DNA of 64,000 bases from CAYTGM01 sp964437365. Its GTDB lineage: Bacteria > Sumerlaeota > Sumerlaeia > SLMS01. Of this stretch, positions 8,665 through 18,021 are shown piece after piece; within the stretch, counting starts at the first letter, position 1; every line of letters begins with the position of its first letter. The position numbers were made by a program, and so were the translations under genes. The stretch lies in assembly GCA_964437365.1 (NCBI GenBank), contig CAYTGM010000007.1:62001-126000 (forward strand). The letters run 5' to 3'. The notes beneath the pieces are model-generated. The model had not been told where the DNA came from and did no database searches. It saw only the letters and a list, made by a program, of their open reading frames with translations.

Positions 8665-10104
8665 TTAGTAGCGATAATGTTCAGGCTTGTATGGACCTTC
8701 TGTACTTACGCCAATATAGTCAGCCTGCTTTTGAGAAAGCTTTGTCAGCTTTGCGCCGATCTTGTCGAGGTGGAGTCGGGCAACCTTCTCATCGAGAGCT
8801 TTAGGAAGCGTATAGACTTTATTCTCATACTTACCTGAATCTCTGTTTTCCCAAAGCTCTACCTGGGCGATTGTCTGGTTCGTGAAACTTGCAGACATGA
8901 CGAAGCTTGGATGGCCTGTTGCGCAGCCGAGGTTCACCAGGCGACCACGAGCAAGAAGGATGATACGCTTTCCGTCAGGCCAGATGATGTGATCGACCTC
9001 AGGCTTGATTTCATCCCATTCGAGATTATTGAGAGAGTTAACCTGAATCTCAGAATCAAAGTGACCGATGTTACAAACAATCGCATCATTCTTCATCTGG
9101 TCCATGTGCTCACGTGTAATGACATCAACATTTCCTGTTGTTGTTACGAAGATATCTCCGTACTTACATGCATCTTCCATAGAGACAACTTCGAAACCTT
9201 CCATCGCTGCCTGGAGAGCACAGATAGGATCGATTTCAGTAACATAGACGGTGGCACCAAGTCCGGCGAAGGCCTGAACGCAGCCCTTTCCAACATCGCC
9301 ATATCCAAGAACAACGCATTTCTTTCCAGCAATCATCACGTCAGTCGCGCGTTTGATGCTGTCCACGAGCGACTCGCGGCACCCGTAAAGGTTATCGAAC
9401 TTCGACTTTGTTGCCGAATCGTTTACATTAATTGCGGGAAAAAGGAGTTTTCCTGATTTTTCGAGTTCATAGAGACGATGAACACCTGTCGTTGTTTCCT
9501 CAGAAACGCCGATCAGTTTCTCAGCCATTCTAGTCCATAGCTGAGGATCTTCGTCCAGAGTTTCATTCAGGATTGTATCCAGTTCCTGGACATCTTCGCT
9601 GTCTGTGCAGATTTCTGGTTTCTGGCCAGACTTCGCAAATTCTGCTTCGCGCTCTCTACCGCGCAAAATCATCATCGTCGCGTCTCCACCGTCATCAACA
9701 ATTGAATCAGGTCCGCCATCTTCGAAGCAAAGTGCCCACTTGGTGCACTGCCAGTATTCCTTAAGTGTCTCGCCCTTCCACGCGAAGACAGGTACGCCTG
9801 TCTTAGCGATAGCTGCTGCTGCATGATCTTGGGTTGAGAAGATGTTACAGGAAGCCCAGCGGACGTCCGCACCTAACTCTACGAGCGTTTCGATCAGGAC
9901 AGCTGTTTGAATTGTCATGTGGAGAGAGCCCGTGATCTTGCAGCCTTTAAGCGGCTTTCTGGCTCCGAATTCTTCCCGGCAAGCGATAAGGCCAGGCATT
10001 TCACCTTCGGCAATGTTGAGTTCTTTGCGTCCCCAATCTGCGAGGGCGATATCTTTAATTTTATAAGGAGGAGTTTCGATTTTTGCTTTCGCGGATGTGC
10101 TCAT
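8665..10104 (-). CDS. ahcY: Adenosylhomocysteinase
   Basis: A 479-residue S-adenosylhomocysteine hydrolase that splits SAH to adenosine and homocysteine, relieving product inhibition of methyltransferases and feeding the methionine cycle. Hallmarks are GSLHMTIQTAVLIETL near the N-terminus, the NAD-binding GYGDVGKG around residues 275-282 and the conserved C-terminal PEHYRY that reaches into the neighbouring subunit. The length matches the longer bacterial class. It is transcribed alone towards the hom operon and shares its terminator region. About 55 bases upstream is an inverted repeat that might be an operator, and a SahR-like ArsR-methyltransferase gene lies two genes upstream on the same strand. 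Confidence 0.97.
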   Translation of the reverse strand: MSTSAKAKIETPPYKIKDIALADWGRKELNIAEGEMPGLIACREEFGARKPLKGCKITGSLHMTIQTAVLIETLVELGADVRWASCNIFSTQDHAAAAIAKTGVPVFAWKGETLKEYWQCTKWALCFEDGGPDSIVDDGGDATMMILRGREREAEFAKSGQKPEICTDSEDVQELDTILNETLDEDPQLWTRMAEKLIGVSEETTTGVHRLYELEKSGKLLFPAINVNDSATKSKFDNLYGCRESLVDSIKRATDVMIAGKKCVVLGYGDVGKGCVQAFAGLGATVYVTEIDPICALQAAMEGFEVVSMEDACKYGDIFVTTTGNVDVITREHMDQMKNDAIVCNIGHFDSEIQVNSLNNLEWDEIKPEVDHIIWPDGKRIILLARGRLVNLGCATGHPSFVMSASFTNQTIAQVELWENRDSGKYENKVYTLPKALDEKVARLHLDKIGAKLTKLSQKQADYIGVSTEGPYKPEHYRY

Positions 10105-10159
10105 AAGAAAGCCTTTCGTATTGGTGTGTGAGGTTCTGTCCTCATTTCAACGTATCTTG

Positions 10160-10171
10160 ATATCCTGATAT
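10160..10171. promoter_or_regulatory. Candidate operator upstream of ahcY
   Basis: A perfect inverted repeat ATATC-CT-GATAT sits 56-67 bases upstream of the ahcY start codon, a likely position for a dimeric repressor. An ArsR-family regulator encoded nearby (11707-12702) is the obvious candidate. No binding consensus was checked, and a 12-base palindrome in AT-rich DNA can arise by chance. Confidence 0.3.
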
Positions 10172-10188
10172 GGCCTCAGTCAAGGGTT

Positions 10189-10227
10189 AAAAAAAAGTGC
10201 CCGGCGAAATCACTCCAGCCGGGACAC
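10189..10227 (-). terminator. Intrinsic terminator of the NlpC/P60 gene
   Basis: On the minus strand a GC-rich stem (GTG-CCCGGC paired with GCCGGG-CAC, one bulged base) is followed by eight T residues. It lies 46 bases after the stop of the NlpC/P60 gene at 10273 and separates it from ahcY, so ahcY must have its own promoter. Confidence 0.88.
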
Positions 10228-10272
10228 CTTTGAAAATTTTGCTGATCAGAGATTTAGAGAACCAGGTAGAAT

Positions 10273-11574
10273 CTACTCGAAGAGTCTTTTGGCGAAGCAA
10301 AACCCCTTGTCGCGACGTTCGCTGTAGTTTTCGTGATCGGGATTGAAGCTGGTATACTTCACTTTACCTGATGCTTCTACATACTGATCATCTCCAACAT
10401 AGATAGCAGTATGCGTAACTTTGCCAGTACCACCGAGAAAGTAGAGCAGATCGCCTGGTTTGAGATCTTCTCGATACCAGCGCGTGGCTACCATTTTACC
10501 GTTATACATTTGCTGGGATGCATCGCGGGCGATATAGATACCGAGTGATTGATAAGCACTTTGAACGAGTCCTGAACAATCAACGCCTTCGCTTGTCTTT
10601 CCTCCCCATTCGTAATCTGTTTCGAGTTTCAGCTCAGCGTTCCTTGTTGCTTCCAGCGCAAAGGGAGAAGGATCACTGTCAAGAACCTGCAGAAGGTTTC
10701 CATCTGTATCTTTTATTTCAATGATCTGAGAGGTTGGTAGCTCAATATCATAGCTCTGCGTATCTGCATTATAATTGACGAGTTTCAATATTGAACCAGA
10801 GGGAATATGGAGTTTCGATTCTCCAGGATGATGATAGTCTTTCTGGAAAGCTGCTTTATTCCCATTTGTATAGCGATGCAGGTTGTTGGAGTTAACAGGA
10901 ACAATAGAATCTGCACTGATATATCCAACATATCCTTCGCTAGTTGTGCACAAATAGTGATTATTTTCCACTTTTTTTAAAAGAAAAACCGGATCACCAA
11001 AGAGGGCTTCTGTAACATTCTCTCGAGGTTCGACTGGTTTATCAAAAGCCTCAACGTGGGGTATATTCACAATTCCGTAGCGCAGGTCACCCAGATTTTC
11101 CGATGGGAGTACATCCAATTTGCTTTCGATATTATCAAAACCAAGATACTTGAGGTACTGAAGATAAGCACTTTCATTTTCCTGAAACATCACATGACCT
11201 TTGAGGGTCACTGTATTTGTTTCCGGGTTCCATTCAGGGTTTATGTCCGTTGCAAAAAGTCGTGTATCATTGATCAGAGTTTGAACGAAATAGTCTGTAT
11301 ATAACTTGAGTTTATGGGGATCTCCAACTAACCCGGGTTCGATATTCTTGATAATTCGTTCGTAATAGATCTGACGTCGGGATTTTCCCCCTTCTCCACC
11401 CATACGTATTCCACGACGTATCTCTTCTGGATTTGAATCTTTCTCTTCTTCTTCCAGCTGGGTGTTTTGCATTGGTTGATTATCCTCTTGGGTCTGTGCA
11501 TAGACGGTCATCGACGAGCATCCTATTATCATCAGAAATAGACTCATTCGATAAGCGATCGTAAACATTCTCAT
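10273..11574 (-). CDS. NlpC/P60 family peptidoglycan hydrolase with SH3-like region
   Basis: A 433-residue exported protein. The N-terminal hydrophobic stretch ends in SMTVYAQ, a likely signal peptide, with a possible alternative as a lipoprotein at IIGC. A charged linker and an alpha/beta domain of unknown type (about residues 80-160) are followed by SH3-like segments (about 170-310, LCTTSEGYVGYIS) and a C-terminal NlpC/P60 domain. The catalytic Cys is C333 in GVDCSGLVQ and the His is H388 in THTAIYVG. Such enzymes cut gamma-D-glutamyl-diamino acid bonds in peptidoglycan stem peptides in the periplasm. A terminator follows. It sits between the ArsR-methyltransferase and ahcY on the same strand, with no clear functional link to either. 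Confidence 0.9.
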   Translation of the reverse strand: MRMFTIAYRMSLFLMIIGCSSMTVYAQTQEDNQPMQNTQLEEEEKDSNPEEIRRGIRMGGEGGKSRRQIYYERIIKNIEPGLVGDPHKLKLYTDYFVQTLINDTRLFATDINPEWNPETNTVTLKGHVMFQENESAYLQYLKYLGFDNIESKLDVLPSENLGDLRYGIVNIPHVEAFDKPVEPRENVTEALFGDPVFLLKKVENNHYLCTTSEGYVGYISADSIVPVNSNNLHRYTNGNKAAFQKDYHHPGESKLHIPSGSILKLVNYNADTQSYDIELPTSQIIEIKDTDGNLLQVLDSDPSPFALEATRNAELKLETDYEWGGKTSEGVDCSGLVQSAYQSLGIYIARDASQQMYNGKMVATRWYREDLKPGDLLYFLGGTGKVTHTAIYVGDDQYVEASGKVKYTSFNPDHENYSERRDKGFCFAKRLFE

Positions 11575-11706
11575 GTCAATTCTTCTCTCTCTATAGTGCA
11601 GGTTTTCTCAAATTTTTAAAAGATTAATCGAACTATCTGAATCTCAAAAAAACAGGAATTGCTGTAGATGACTTCCCATCACTCTCTCAATACAATTATA
11701 TGATTT

Positions 11707-12702
11707 CTAGGGACTTTTTCTCTTTCCAACGATAATGAAACTGTCCGGCACATTAAGTCGATGGCCTTCATCACTCATATAAGTTCGCCCAGGCAACAAT
11801 TCTTCATGGATCATATCAAGATCTAATTCCTGGAAGTAACCGATTATTTGCTCACGTGAAAAACCGAGCCATTGATGTTTTAATTTCTCTTTCAACCACA
11901 TTTCTTCATGATTCATGAAATCACTAATGATCAGCCAACCTTCTTTTTTCATTCCCTTTGCTGCCTGGATGAGCACCTGTTCAGGATTCTTGATATGGTG
12001 TAATACCTGAACGATTGTTATCACATCAGCTTCTGATTCTTTGAGAAAACTCTCTTGAATATCAGCGAGTCTATATTCGATATTCTTGATACCCATGGCT
12101 TTCATGCGATTTTCTGTTTGTTCAAGCATGGCTTCAGAATGATCAATAGCGATCAGTTTTTTTGCTTTCCGAGCAAACAAAGACAAGGTATAGCCGGTTC
12201 CTGTCCCAATATCGGCAACGGTGAGATCTTCTGGAAGGAAAGCGCGCAGAATTTCCCGTCCTAATGCATCTCCGAAAAGGGAATCCCGGATTTCATCCCA
12301 TTGTGTAGAAAGTTGATCAAAGAAATTTCCCTCATTCCCATTATCCCGATGCGTCAGAACGGATGTGAGGCGTTTATCATCAGCACGATAGAGATGATCA
12401 TTCTTCCATACGTCTTCAAGTGCTGGCCATATGATCTCCGCAAATCCGGATATTTTCTCGGTTTTGAGGGAATAGTGACGCCAGGAACCCGATCTTCGTT
12501 CTGTGATGAAATTCTCTTCTCGAAGAATCTTCAGGTGGTTTGATATTCTCGGCTGGGCGAGCTGTGTAATTTCCGCCAGCTCATTGACAGTTAGTTCTTC
12601 CTTCCACAATAACCGAAGAAGTCGGAATCTGGTTTCGTCAGCGAGAATACGAAATAGTCGCGTCAGATCAGTTGATCGAGTTTGGGATTCGCTTGTTGGC
12701 AT
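11707..12702 (-). CDS. ArsR-family regulator fused to SAM-dependent methyltransferase domain (SahR-like)
   Basis: A 331-residue two-domain protein. Residues 10-90 form an ArsR winged helix (LTVNELAEITQLAQPRISNH as recognition helix). From about residue 140 there is a class I methyltransferase fold with the SAM-binding motif I, VADIGTGTGYTLSLFA, and later QVLHHIKNPE. Fusions of this architecture include SahR, a repressor of SAM-cycle genes in Proteobacteria that senses SAH. Its place two genes from ahcY fits that role. The metal-binding Cys motif of arsenic-sensing ArsR proteins is absent from the recognition helix. Alternatively it could be an enzyme with a DNA-binding domain. A perfect 12-base palindrome lies about 90 bases upstream. 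Confidence 0.85.
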   Translation of the reverse strand: MPTSESQTRSTDLTRLFRILADETRFRLLRLLWKEELTVNELAEITQLAQPRISNHLKILREENFITERRSGSWRHYSLKTEKISGFAEIIWPALEDVWKNDHLYRADDKRLTSVLTHRDNGNEGNFFDQLSTQWDEIRDSLFGDALGREILRAFLPEDLTVADIGTGTGYTLSLFARKAKKLIAIDHSEAMLEQTENRMKAMGIKNIEYRLADIQESFLKESEADVITIVQVLHHIKNPEQVLIQAAKGMKKEGWLIISDFMNHEEMWLKEKLKHQWLGFSREQIIGYFQELDLDMIHEELLPGRTYMSDEGHRLNVPDSFIIVGKRKSP

Positions 12703-12789
12703 ATGTAATCTGACATTCTTCCGATATGAATTTTCAGCTGACAGAAACAGGATCGTTGTAACATATCATAGCCAAAGCAAGTGTAGAAA

Positions 12790-12801
12790 TTGTCATGACA
12801 A
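12790..12801. promoter_or_regulatory. Perfect palindrome upstream of the ArsR-methyltransferase gene
   Basis: TTGTCATGACAA is a perfect 12-base palindrome 88-99 bases upstream of the regulator start codon. It could be an operator for autoregulation. It does not match the inverted repeat upstream of ahcY, so a shared regulator is not supported by sequence identity alone. Confidence 0.25.
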
Positions 12802-12840
12802 CCTTAAGCAATTCACAAGAAATTGGGTAATGTATGAGTG

Positions 12841-13404
12841 TTATTAAAAGTACATACATAAAATACTCTCATCATCACCCTAATAAGAGGCCAGCCTGTT
12901 TGTTGAAAACTAAGCTAAAGTCTTTATTCTGAGTTATTTAAAATGTTAATAAGTGTGTGATCAACTTTGTTAGCACGGATAGAAGCTTCTCTGGACGATT
13001 GGGGAAAAGATCTATTCCCTGGAAGAATAGACCAATAAAAGTGGATAAGTTTGTGAAAACTCTCAGACACCAAGAAAAGATATCCTAAGTTCAGTATTAT
13101 CAAAGATAAACAATACTTAAAGTCTTGTTTTTGAGTAATTAATGTTCACAGTCTTCTCCACAGGGGTGTGAAAAACTCCAAGTCCAGGTTATCTTTGTTT
13201 AAATAACTGTCATTATTAGATTTAAGAAAAGAATCGATTTGAAAGAACGATGCGTAAAAAAAAGTTATCCACAGGCCTTGTGAATAACCAGAGAAAGCAC
13301 CAGGCTAGAAGAAAATATGCTCAAGCAAAGACCGATTTCCTTGTGACCTTCGGCGTGGTTTTTGTACTTTCCCCTCAGGTTATTGGAACTGGATCAAAAG
13401 ACTG
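12841..13404. other. AT-rich intergenic region with DnaA-box-like sites; candidate replication origin
   Basis: The gap between divergent genes (12703-13404) holds no gene. Its right part is AT-rich and carries a perfect DnaA box TTATCCACA at 13265-13273, single-mismatch boxes at 13279-13287 (minus strand, TTATTCACA), 13040-13048 (minus strand, TTATCCACT) and 13154-13162 (TTCTCCACA), and weaker matches near 13067-13075 positions and at 13167-13175. An A/T-dominated stretch between about 13081 and 13260 could act as the unwinding element. Flanking genes are transcribed away on both sides. No dnaA or dnaN is in the window, so this is a candidate only. Confidence 0.5.
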
Positions 13405-16263
13405 ATGAGTCTGCCGCAGCGAGAAGTCTTAAAGAGAACCGTTGAAGCTTTAGAAGCTTCATGGAACCGCTATCCAGAAAATGAAAAAATTCTCTATCAA
13501 CTTGCCCTCTCCTATTCTCAGTTGGGCCGATATGATGAACAGGCCTGTGAGATTTATCGAAAAGCAGGCAAACAGTTTCCCCAGGATGTGAAAATTCAAA
13601 AAGCTGTTTCGATTCTGGAAACGATTGAAGGTACCAGCAAATTACCGTTTTCCATTCGATCTCTGAAGGAATTGGACGATCGCAAGCTTTCGCGGGATAT
13701 AGATAAGTTATACGCTCTAACGCGTGAATATCCGGATTCCGCGTTCATCCATCGTGCCCTGGCAAATCTCTTTCTGCTAAGAGGAGATGAACGAGAAAGT
13801 ATACATCACTATCGTTGTTGTCTCGCGCTGGGCTATTCAGATCTCGCAGGGATGTGTGATTATTTTGAACACGTGAGACGTCTGGGAGATTTGTCCGGTT
13901 ATGTCGGTGCATTCTTCGCCGAGCTTTATCAAAGATTAAACCAGCCACTCAAAGCGAATAAAGTTTTCCAGGCTTTTCTCAATTATCATAACCCTGAAAG
14001 GGTTGTTCTGGATAAGTATTCTGAGTTTCTCCAACGACAAATTGAGAATTTATCGGGAGTAAATAATTCTGAATACTGTCTATATCTGAGACAATTAATA
14101 CGAGTATGTCTTCTTCGAGGAAATGCAAGCGAAGCTTTAACCTGGGCGCGTCAGTTGACACCGGAGCAGATTACTGAAGATCCAAGACTCGCTAAAGATC
14201 TTGCGAGAAAATTGATTTCCATGGAAGATTACAGGTTGGCATTTGAATATCTTTCACGAATTGATCTAGATGATGATGCAAAAGGAATTCTCAATGATAT
14301 GACAGTTCATCTTGAAAAGAAGGGTGAACTTGATACTGCCGTTTACGTACTTCAGTATATCAATGAAAATGACGAACTGGCGCGGGAATCCAAGCAATAC
14401 TTTCACAGTGTTGATCCTGATGATCTCATGATAGAGATCGAAACTGAATTACAGATGGCTGAAATTCATTGGAAAAACAGACGATGGGAACAGGCTTTTG
14501 AGCGGTATTTACATGTACTGCATCTTGGCTATGATGAGTATAAATCACTCCTGGAGCCCCTTGATTTACTTTTTCAAAGAATTAATAAGGTTGATGTACA
14601 TCAACTGGTCTTTCTTGCTAATTTTTTCGCCGAAAAAAGAGAATGGAAAAGGTGTCTTGAATACGCAAGAAAAGCTTTAGAACTTGATAATACTGACGTT
14701 GAAATGAGCAAACGGGTAATACAATCCTGCGAAAGGATTCTCGTTGATGAGCAGTCAAATTATGAAGTTGCACTTATATATGGCGAAGAACACCTAAGGC
14801 TTGGAAATATTGAACATGCGATTCAGGAATTTCGTCGATGTGCAGAGATTCCCGAGTATCAGATGAAAGCAAATAAGCGCCTGGCCATTGCTCACTTTCA
14901 TGGAGGAGATCTTATCGCCGCTCTTGAGCATTTTCAAAACCTTCCTTTCCTCGAACCTGAAGATTTGAATTTTCTCTATGACCTCACGATCGCTTTTGGA
15001 AATCAGGCTCAATACAAAGAAGCCTTTGAAGCGGCAAAAATGATTCGTGAATATGACGAAGAATTCAGAGATATTGTCGAGAAGAGCAATTACTACGAAG
15101 AAAAGATGAATGAGAATAATCTTGGCTTCGTCGTTGACACGAAAATGAGAGAGCTGATCGGAGATCACAGTATTGGCCGCTATAAGTATATCGAGAAAAT
15201 CGGCTCTGGAGGAATGGGGGTCGTTCATAAAGTAATCGACCTGAAATCGAAAAATGTTCTCGCAATGAAGATCCTGAGAGAGGGGTTGAGCTCAAGCGGC
15301 AAAGCCATCGACCGTTTCTTTCGAGAAGCACGTATTGCAGCTACACTGCGCCATAAGAATATCGTCAACATAACTGACTACAACATATCCAATAATTTCG
15401 GGCAATCGTATATCGCCATGGAGTTTGTGGATGGTCCATCATTAAGGGATATTATCGAAGAAAAATTTGCTCAGACCGTTGACATTACCGATGATGATAT
15501 AAAGCAATCACTTTTATGGACAAGTCAACTTTGTGACGCACTTGATGCAACTCATCAGAAAGGTATTATTCATCGCGATATAAAACCTGACAACATTCTG
15601 ATAGGTGCTGATAATTTTGTCAAAATCACTGACTTCGGCATTGTCCATATCGAAGAGGCGACTTTCACTCCAACGGGGGCTCTCATTGGAACTCCGAGAT
15701 ATATGAGTCCTGAGCAGGTTCACGGAGGTCGAATTGATAACCGGTCTGATATATATGCTGTTGGGATTATCATGTATGAACAGTTGATCGGATCACCTCC
15801 ATTTATTTCCGGAGATATATCCTATCAACAGGTCAATGTTGCCCCCACTTCACCTAAAGAAATTTGTCCTGTGATTCCTCAAGCCGTCGACCGGATTATC
15901 ATGAAGTGTCTGGAAAAAGCGCCAGCAGATAGATATCAGGATGCCGTTGAATTAAAACGAGACATAGACGAAGCATACGTTTATCTCGGCGGAAATCGAA
16001 GTGATCTAAATCAGGAAACTCAAGCAACGGCAACTGGATCACCCCTTACTGAACAATCATCTGAAGAATCGTGGGAAAAGCCCATAGAGCCAAAACCCCT
16101 CGCTCCATCACAGAACTCCCTGCGAAGCATGGAAGAAGACCATATAGAAACACCAGCTTCTTTTCTTAAAGAAGAACAGATGAAAGAAACAGTCGATCTG
16201 GAATCAGATCTAGACGATATAGAATCATCAATGGGTCTAGATACAGATCTTGATATAAGCTGA
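13405..16263 (+). CDS. Ser/Thr protein kinase with long N-terminal TPR array
   Basis: A 952-residue protein. Residues 1 to about 580 are TPR-like helical repeats (for example ENEKILYQLALSYSQLGRYD and WKRCLEYARKALELDNTDVE), unusual because most bacterial kinases carry the kinase first. The Hanks-type kinase domain spans about 590-865: glycine loop IGSGGMGVVHK, Lys K622 in LAMKIL, HRDIKPDN at 723-730, DFG, and GTPRYMSPEQ. The C-terminal 90 residues are acidic and low in complexity. No membrane segment is present, so the kinase is cytoplasmic. Its stop overlaps the start of the next gene, a polytopic membrane protein, by one base, indicating tight coupling. All catalytic residues are intact. Confidence 0.93.
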   Translation: MSLPQREVLKRTVEALEASWNRYPENEKILYQLALSYSQLGRYDEQACEIYRKAGKQFPQDVKIQKAVSILETIEGTSKLPFSIRSLKELDDRKLSRDIDKLYALTREYPDSAFIHRALANLFLLRGDERESIHHYRCCLALGYSDLAGMCDYFEHVRRLGDLSGYVGAFFAELYQRLNQPLKANKVFQAFLNYHNPERVVLDKYSEFLQRQIENLSGVNNSEYCLYLRQLIRVCLLRGNASEALTWARQLTPEQITEDPRLAKDLARKLISMEDYRLAFEYLSRIDLDDDAKGILNDMTVHLEKKGELDTAVYVLQYINENDELARESKQYFHSVDPDDLMIEIETELQMAEIHWKNRRWEQAFERYLHVLHLGYDEYKSLLEPLDLLFQRINKVDVHQLVFLANFFAEKREWKRCLEYARKALELDNTDVEMSKRVIQSCERILVDEQSNYEVALIYGEEHLRLGNIEHAIQEFRRCAEIPEYQMKANKRLAIAHFHGGDLIAALEHFQNLPFLEPEDLNFLYDLTIAFGNQAQYKEAFEAAKMIREYDEEFRDIVEKSNYYEEKMNENNLGFVVDTKMRELIGDHSIGRYKYIEKIGSGGMGVVHKVIDLKSKNVLAMKILREGLSSSGKAIDRFFREARIAATLRHKNIVNITDYNISNNFGQSYIAMEFVDGPSLRDIIEEKFAQTVDITDDDIKQSLLWTSQLCDALDATHQKGIIHRDIKPDNILIGADNFVKITDFGIVHIEEATFTPTGALIGTPRYMSPEQVHGGRIDNRSDIYAVGIIMYEQLIGSPPFISGDISYQQVNVAPTSPKEICPVIPQAVDRIIMKCLEKAPADRYQDAVELKRDIDEAYVYLGGNRSDLNQETQATATGSPLTEQSSEESWEKPIEPKPLAPSQNSLRSMEEDHIETPASFLKEEQMKETVDLESDLDDIESSMGLDTDLDIS

Positions 16264-17819
16264 TGAATCTTGATAATCTTCAAGAGTCCACTACTCATCA
16301 GTTCCTTACTGTAATTGCTTCGAAAAAATGGGTCTTTTGTATCTATGCGTGTATAAGTTTAGTCGTCTTCGGATCCTCAGTTTTTAACGAGTATGCCTAT
16401 GATGGCGAGATGCTTATCCCTCGCTTTGCATCTGAAATAAGCGAACCTTCCTGGCAGGTTTTCCTGCAACCCGAACGTTATTCCAGTGAAACAGGAGTGA
16501 TGTCATATCGCCCTGTAGGTGTCGCTCAAATGTACTATATAGACGCCAGACTCTTCAATCTAAATGCTGGACTTTCCCATTTGATCAACGTCCTCATTCA
16601 CACATTAAATACATACCTGATATTCATTCTGAGTGGTCAACTTCTTAAAGATAAAAAAAGTATATACTCTTTCATAGGAGCTTTGTTTTTTCTTATTCAT
16701 CCGCTTGTTAGTGAAGTTGTTTTATGTACTGGATTTCGATTCGATCTATTGTCACTCCTCTTCCTCTTATTTTCCCATTTCGTTTTCAGCAAGGGACTTT
16801 CTTCAAGCAGAATACAAAAGAAAATGATCTGGTTTATATCAGGTTCCCTTCTCTACTTTCTTGCACTCATGACCAAAGAAATAGCTGTAATAGGACTCTT
16901 CACAATTCCTTTATTTCTTTATTTGAGGGGAATGACCCTGAAGTATTCGCTCTTTACGCTCTTCGGACTCCTTCTTCTTTTCTTTCTTTTTCTTCTTCTC
17001 TGGATTCCATTCCAGTACAAGGACTATCCCAGTAGCTTTCTGGGAGAAAGTGGACGTCTTCTTGGAATCGCTAATTTTATTATTAGTTCCATCGAGATAT
17101 ATCTCTATAAACTGATACTTCCTTGGCCACTTCGCGTGGATTATCGTTTTGAGCCGGTAGCAACCATCTCCAGTTTTCGCTTCCTTAGAGCGTTGATTAT
17201 TCTCTTCATTGTAGGGGTCTCACTGATACTTATCTGCAGGGTTAATAAAGCTGGGTTATTCGGGTTGGTTTGGATACCATTGTCATTCGCCCCTGTATCA
17301 CAGATCGTTCCTGTTCCAGATCCTGTGGCCGAGCGTTTTTGTTATGTTCCCATGGCTGGACTCGCTTTCGTTTTTTCTTATCTTGTATATAGGTTGTCCG
17401 GTTTGAAGTATTTATCCGTTTCCTTAATTCTGATCTTTCTCTGCTGGGGACTCCTATCCTTTAAACGCACATTTGACTGGAGAGATGATGTTACTCTCAA
17501 TATCAGAAACTGGGAGGATGCCGGTGATTATAGACCATTTGGCCTGGAAAGCCTTGGCGCGCTCTATCTGACTCAAGTTTCAACCAACCAGTATGACAGC
17601 CCTGATCAGAAAAACATCTACTTGAGTAGAGCAGAACTATATCTGAAAGAACTCCTGAAACAAGAACCAGAGAATTCTGATGCGTATAGACTTCTAGCAC
17701 TGAAGGAAATGGCTGCGGGTAATTTAAAGTCGGCGAGATCTTATGGAGAAAAAGCTCAAAAGCTGGATCCTGATAATCCACTGATCCAGCAACTGATGGC
17801 CTTTCTGAATGAGGAGTGA
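16263..17819 (+). CDS. TMTC-like polytopic membrane protein with C-terminal TPRs
   Basis: A 518-residue protein with about ten hydrophobic helices, then a soluble C-terminal part with TPR-like repeats (SDAYRLLALKEMAAGNLKSA, about 470-510). The first loop contains YRPVGVAQMYY and a later helix pair has HLINVLIHTLNTYL and HPLVSEVV, wording shared with the TMTC/PMT-like GT-C glycosyltransferases that use lipid-linked sugars on the outer face of the membrane. Catalytic activity is inferred only. The ATG overlaps the stop of the TPR-kinase (TGATG), so both are made together; the membrane protein may be the kinase's anchor or target. Confidence 0.8.
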   Translation: MNLDNLQESTTHQFLTVIASKKWVFCIYACISLVVFGSSVFNEYAYDGEMLIPRFASEISEPSWQVFLQPERYSSETGVMSYRPVGVAQMYYIDARLFNLNAGLSHLINVLIHTLNTYLIFILSGQLLKDKKSIYSFIGALFFLIHPLVSEVVLCTGFRFDLLSLLFLLFSHFVFSKGLSSSRIQKKMIWFISGSLLYFLALMTKEIAVIGLFTIPLFLYLRGMTLKYSLFTLFGLLLLFFLFLLLWIPFQYKDYPSSFLGESGRLLGIANFIISSIEIYLYKLILPWPLRVDYRFEPVATISSFRFLRALIILFIVGVSLILICRVNKAGLFGLVWIPLSFAPVSQIVPVPDPVAERFCYVPMAGLAFVFSYLVYRLSGLKYLSVSLILIFLCWGLLSFKRTFDWRDDVTLNIRNWEDAGDYRPFGLESLGALYLTQVSTNQYDSPDQKNIYLSRAELYLKELLKQEPENSDAYRLLALKEMAAGNLKSARSYGEKAQKLDPDNPLIQQLMAFLNEE

Positions 17820-18021
17820 GAAAGGCATACGGCAGGATGCTATCGGTGACGATGAGGCCTAAGCTGAAGGCAATCCTTCCGAAGATCATCCTATAAGTCG
17901 ACCCATGTCAAGCCTCAGAAAAAAAGGGCGAAAAAGTGAAAAAGACTCTTGCAGGCCTCCAACGCATCCCTTAAGCAGCACCCACGGTTAAGACTTTCAG
18001 GAAGGATTAGTCCCGGGTAGT

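Noticed and set aside
10105..10188. Possible SAH riboswitch upstream of ahcY
   Set aside because: No conserved core or pseudoknot arms of the SAH riboswitch are visible; the palindrome and a protein regulator fit better.
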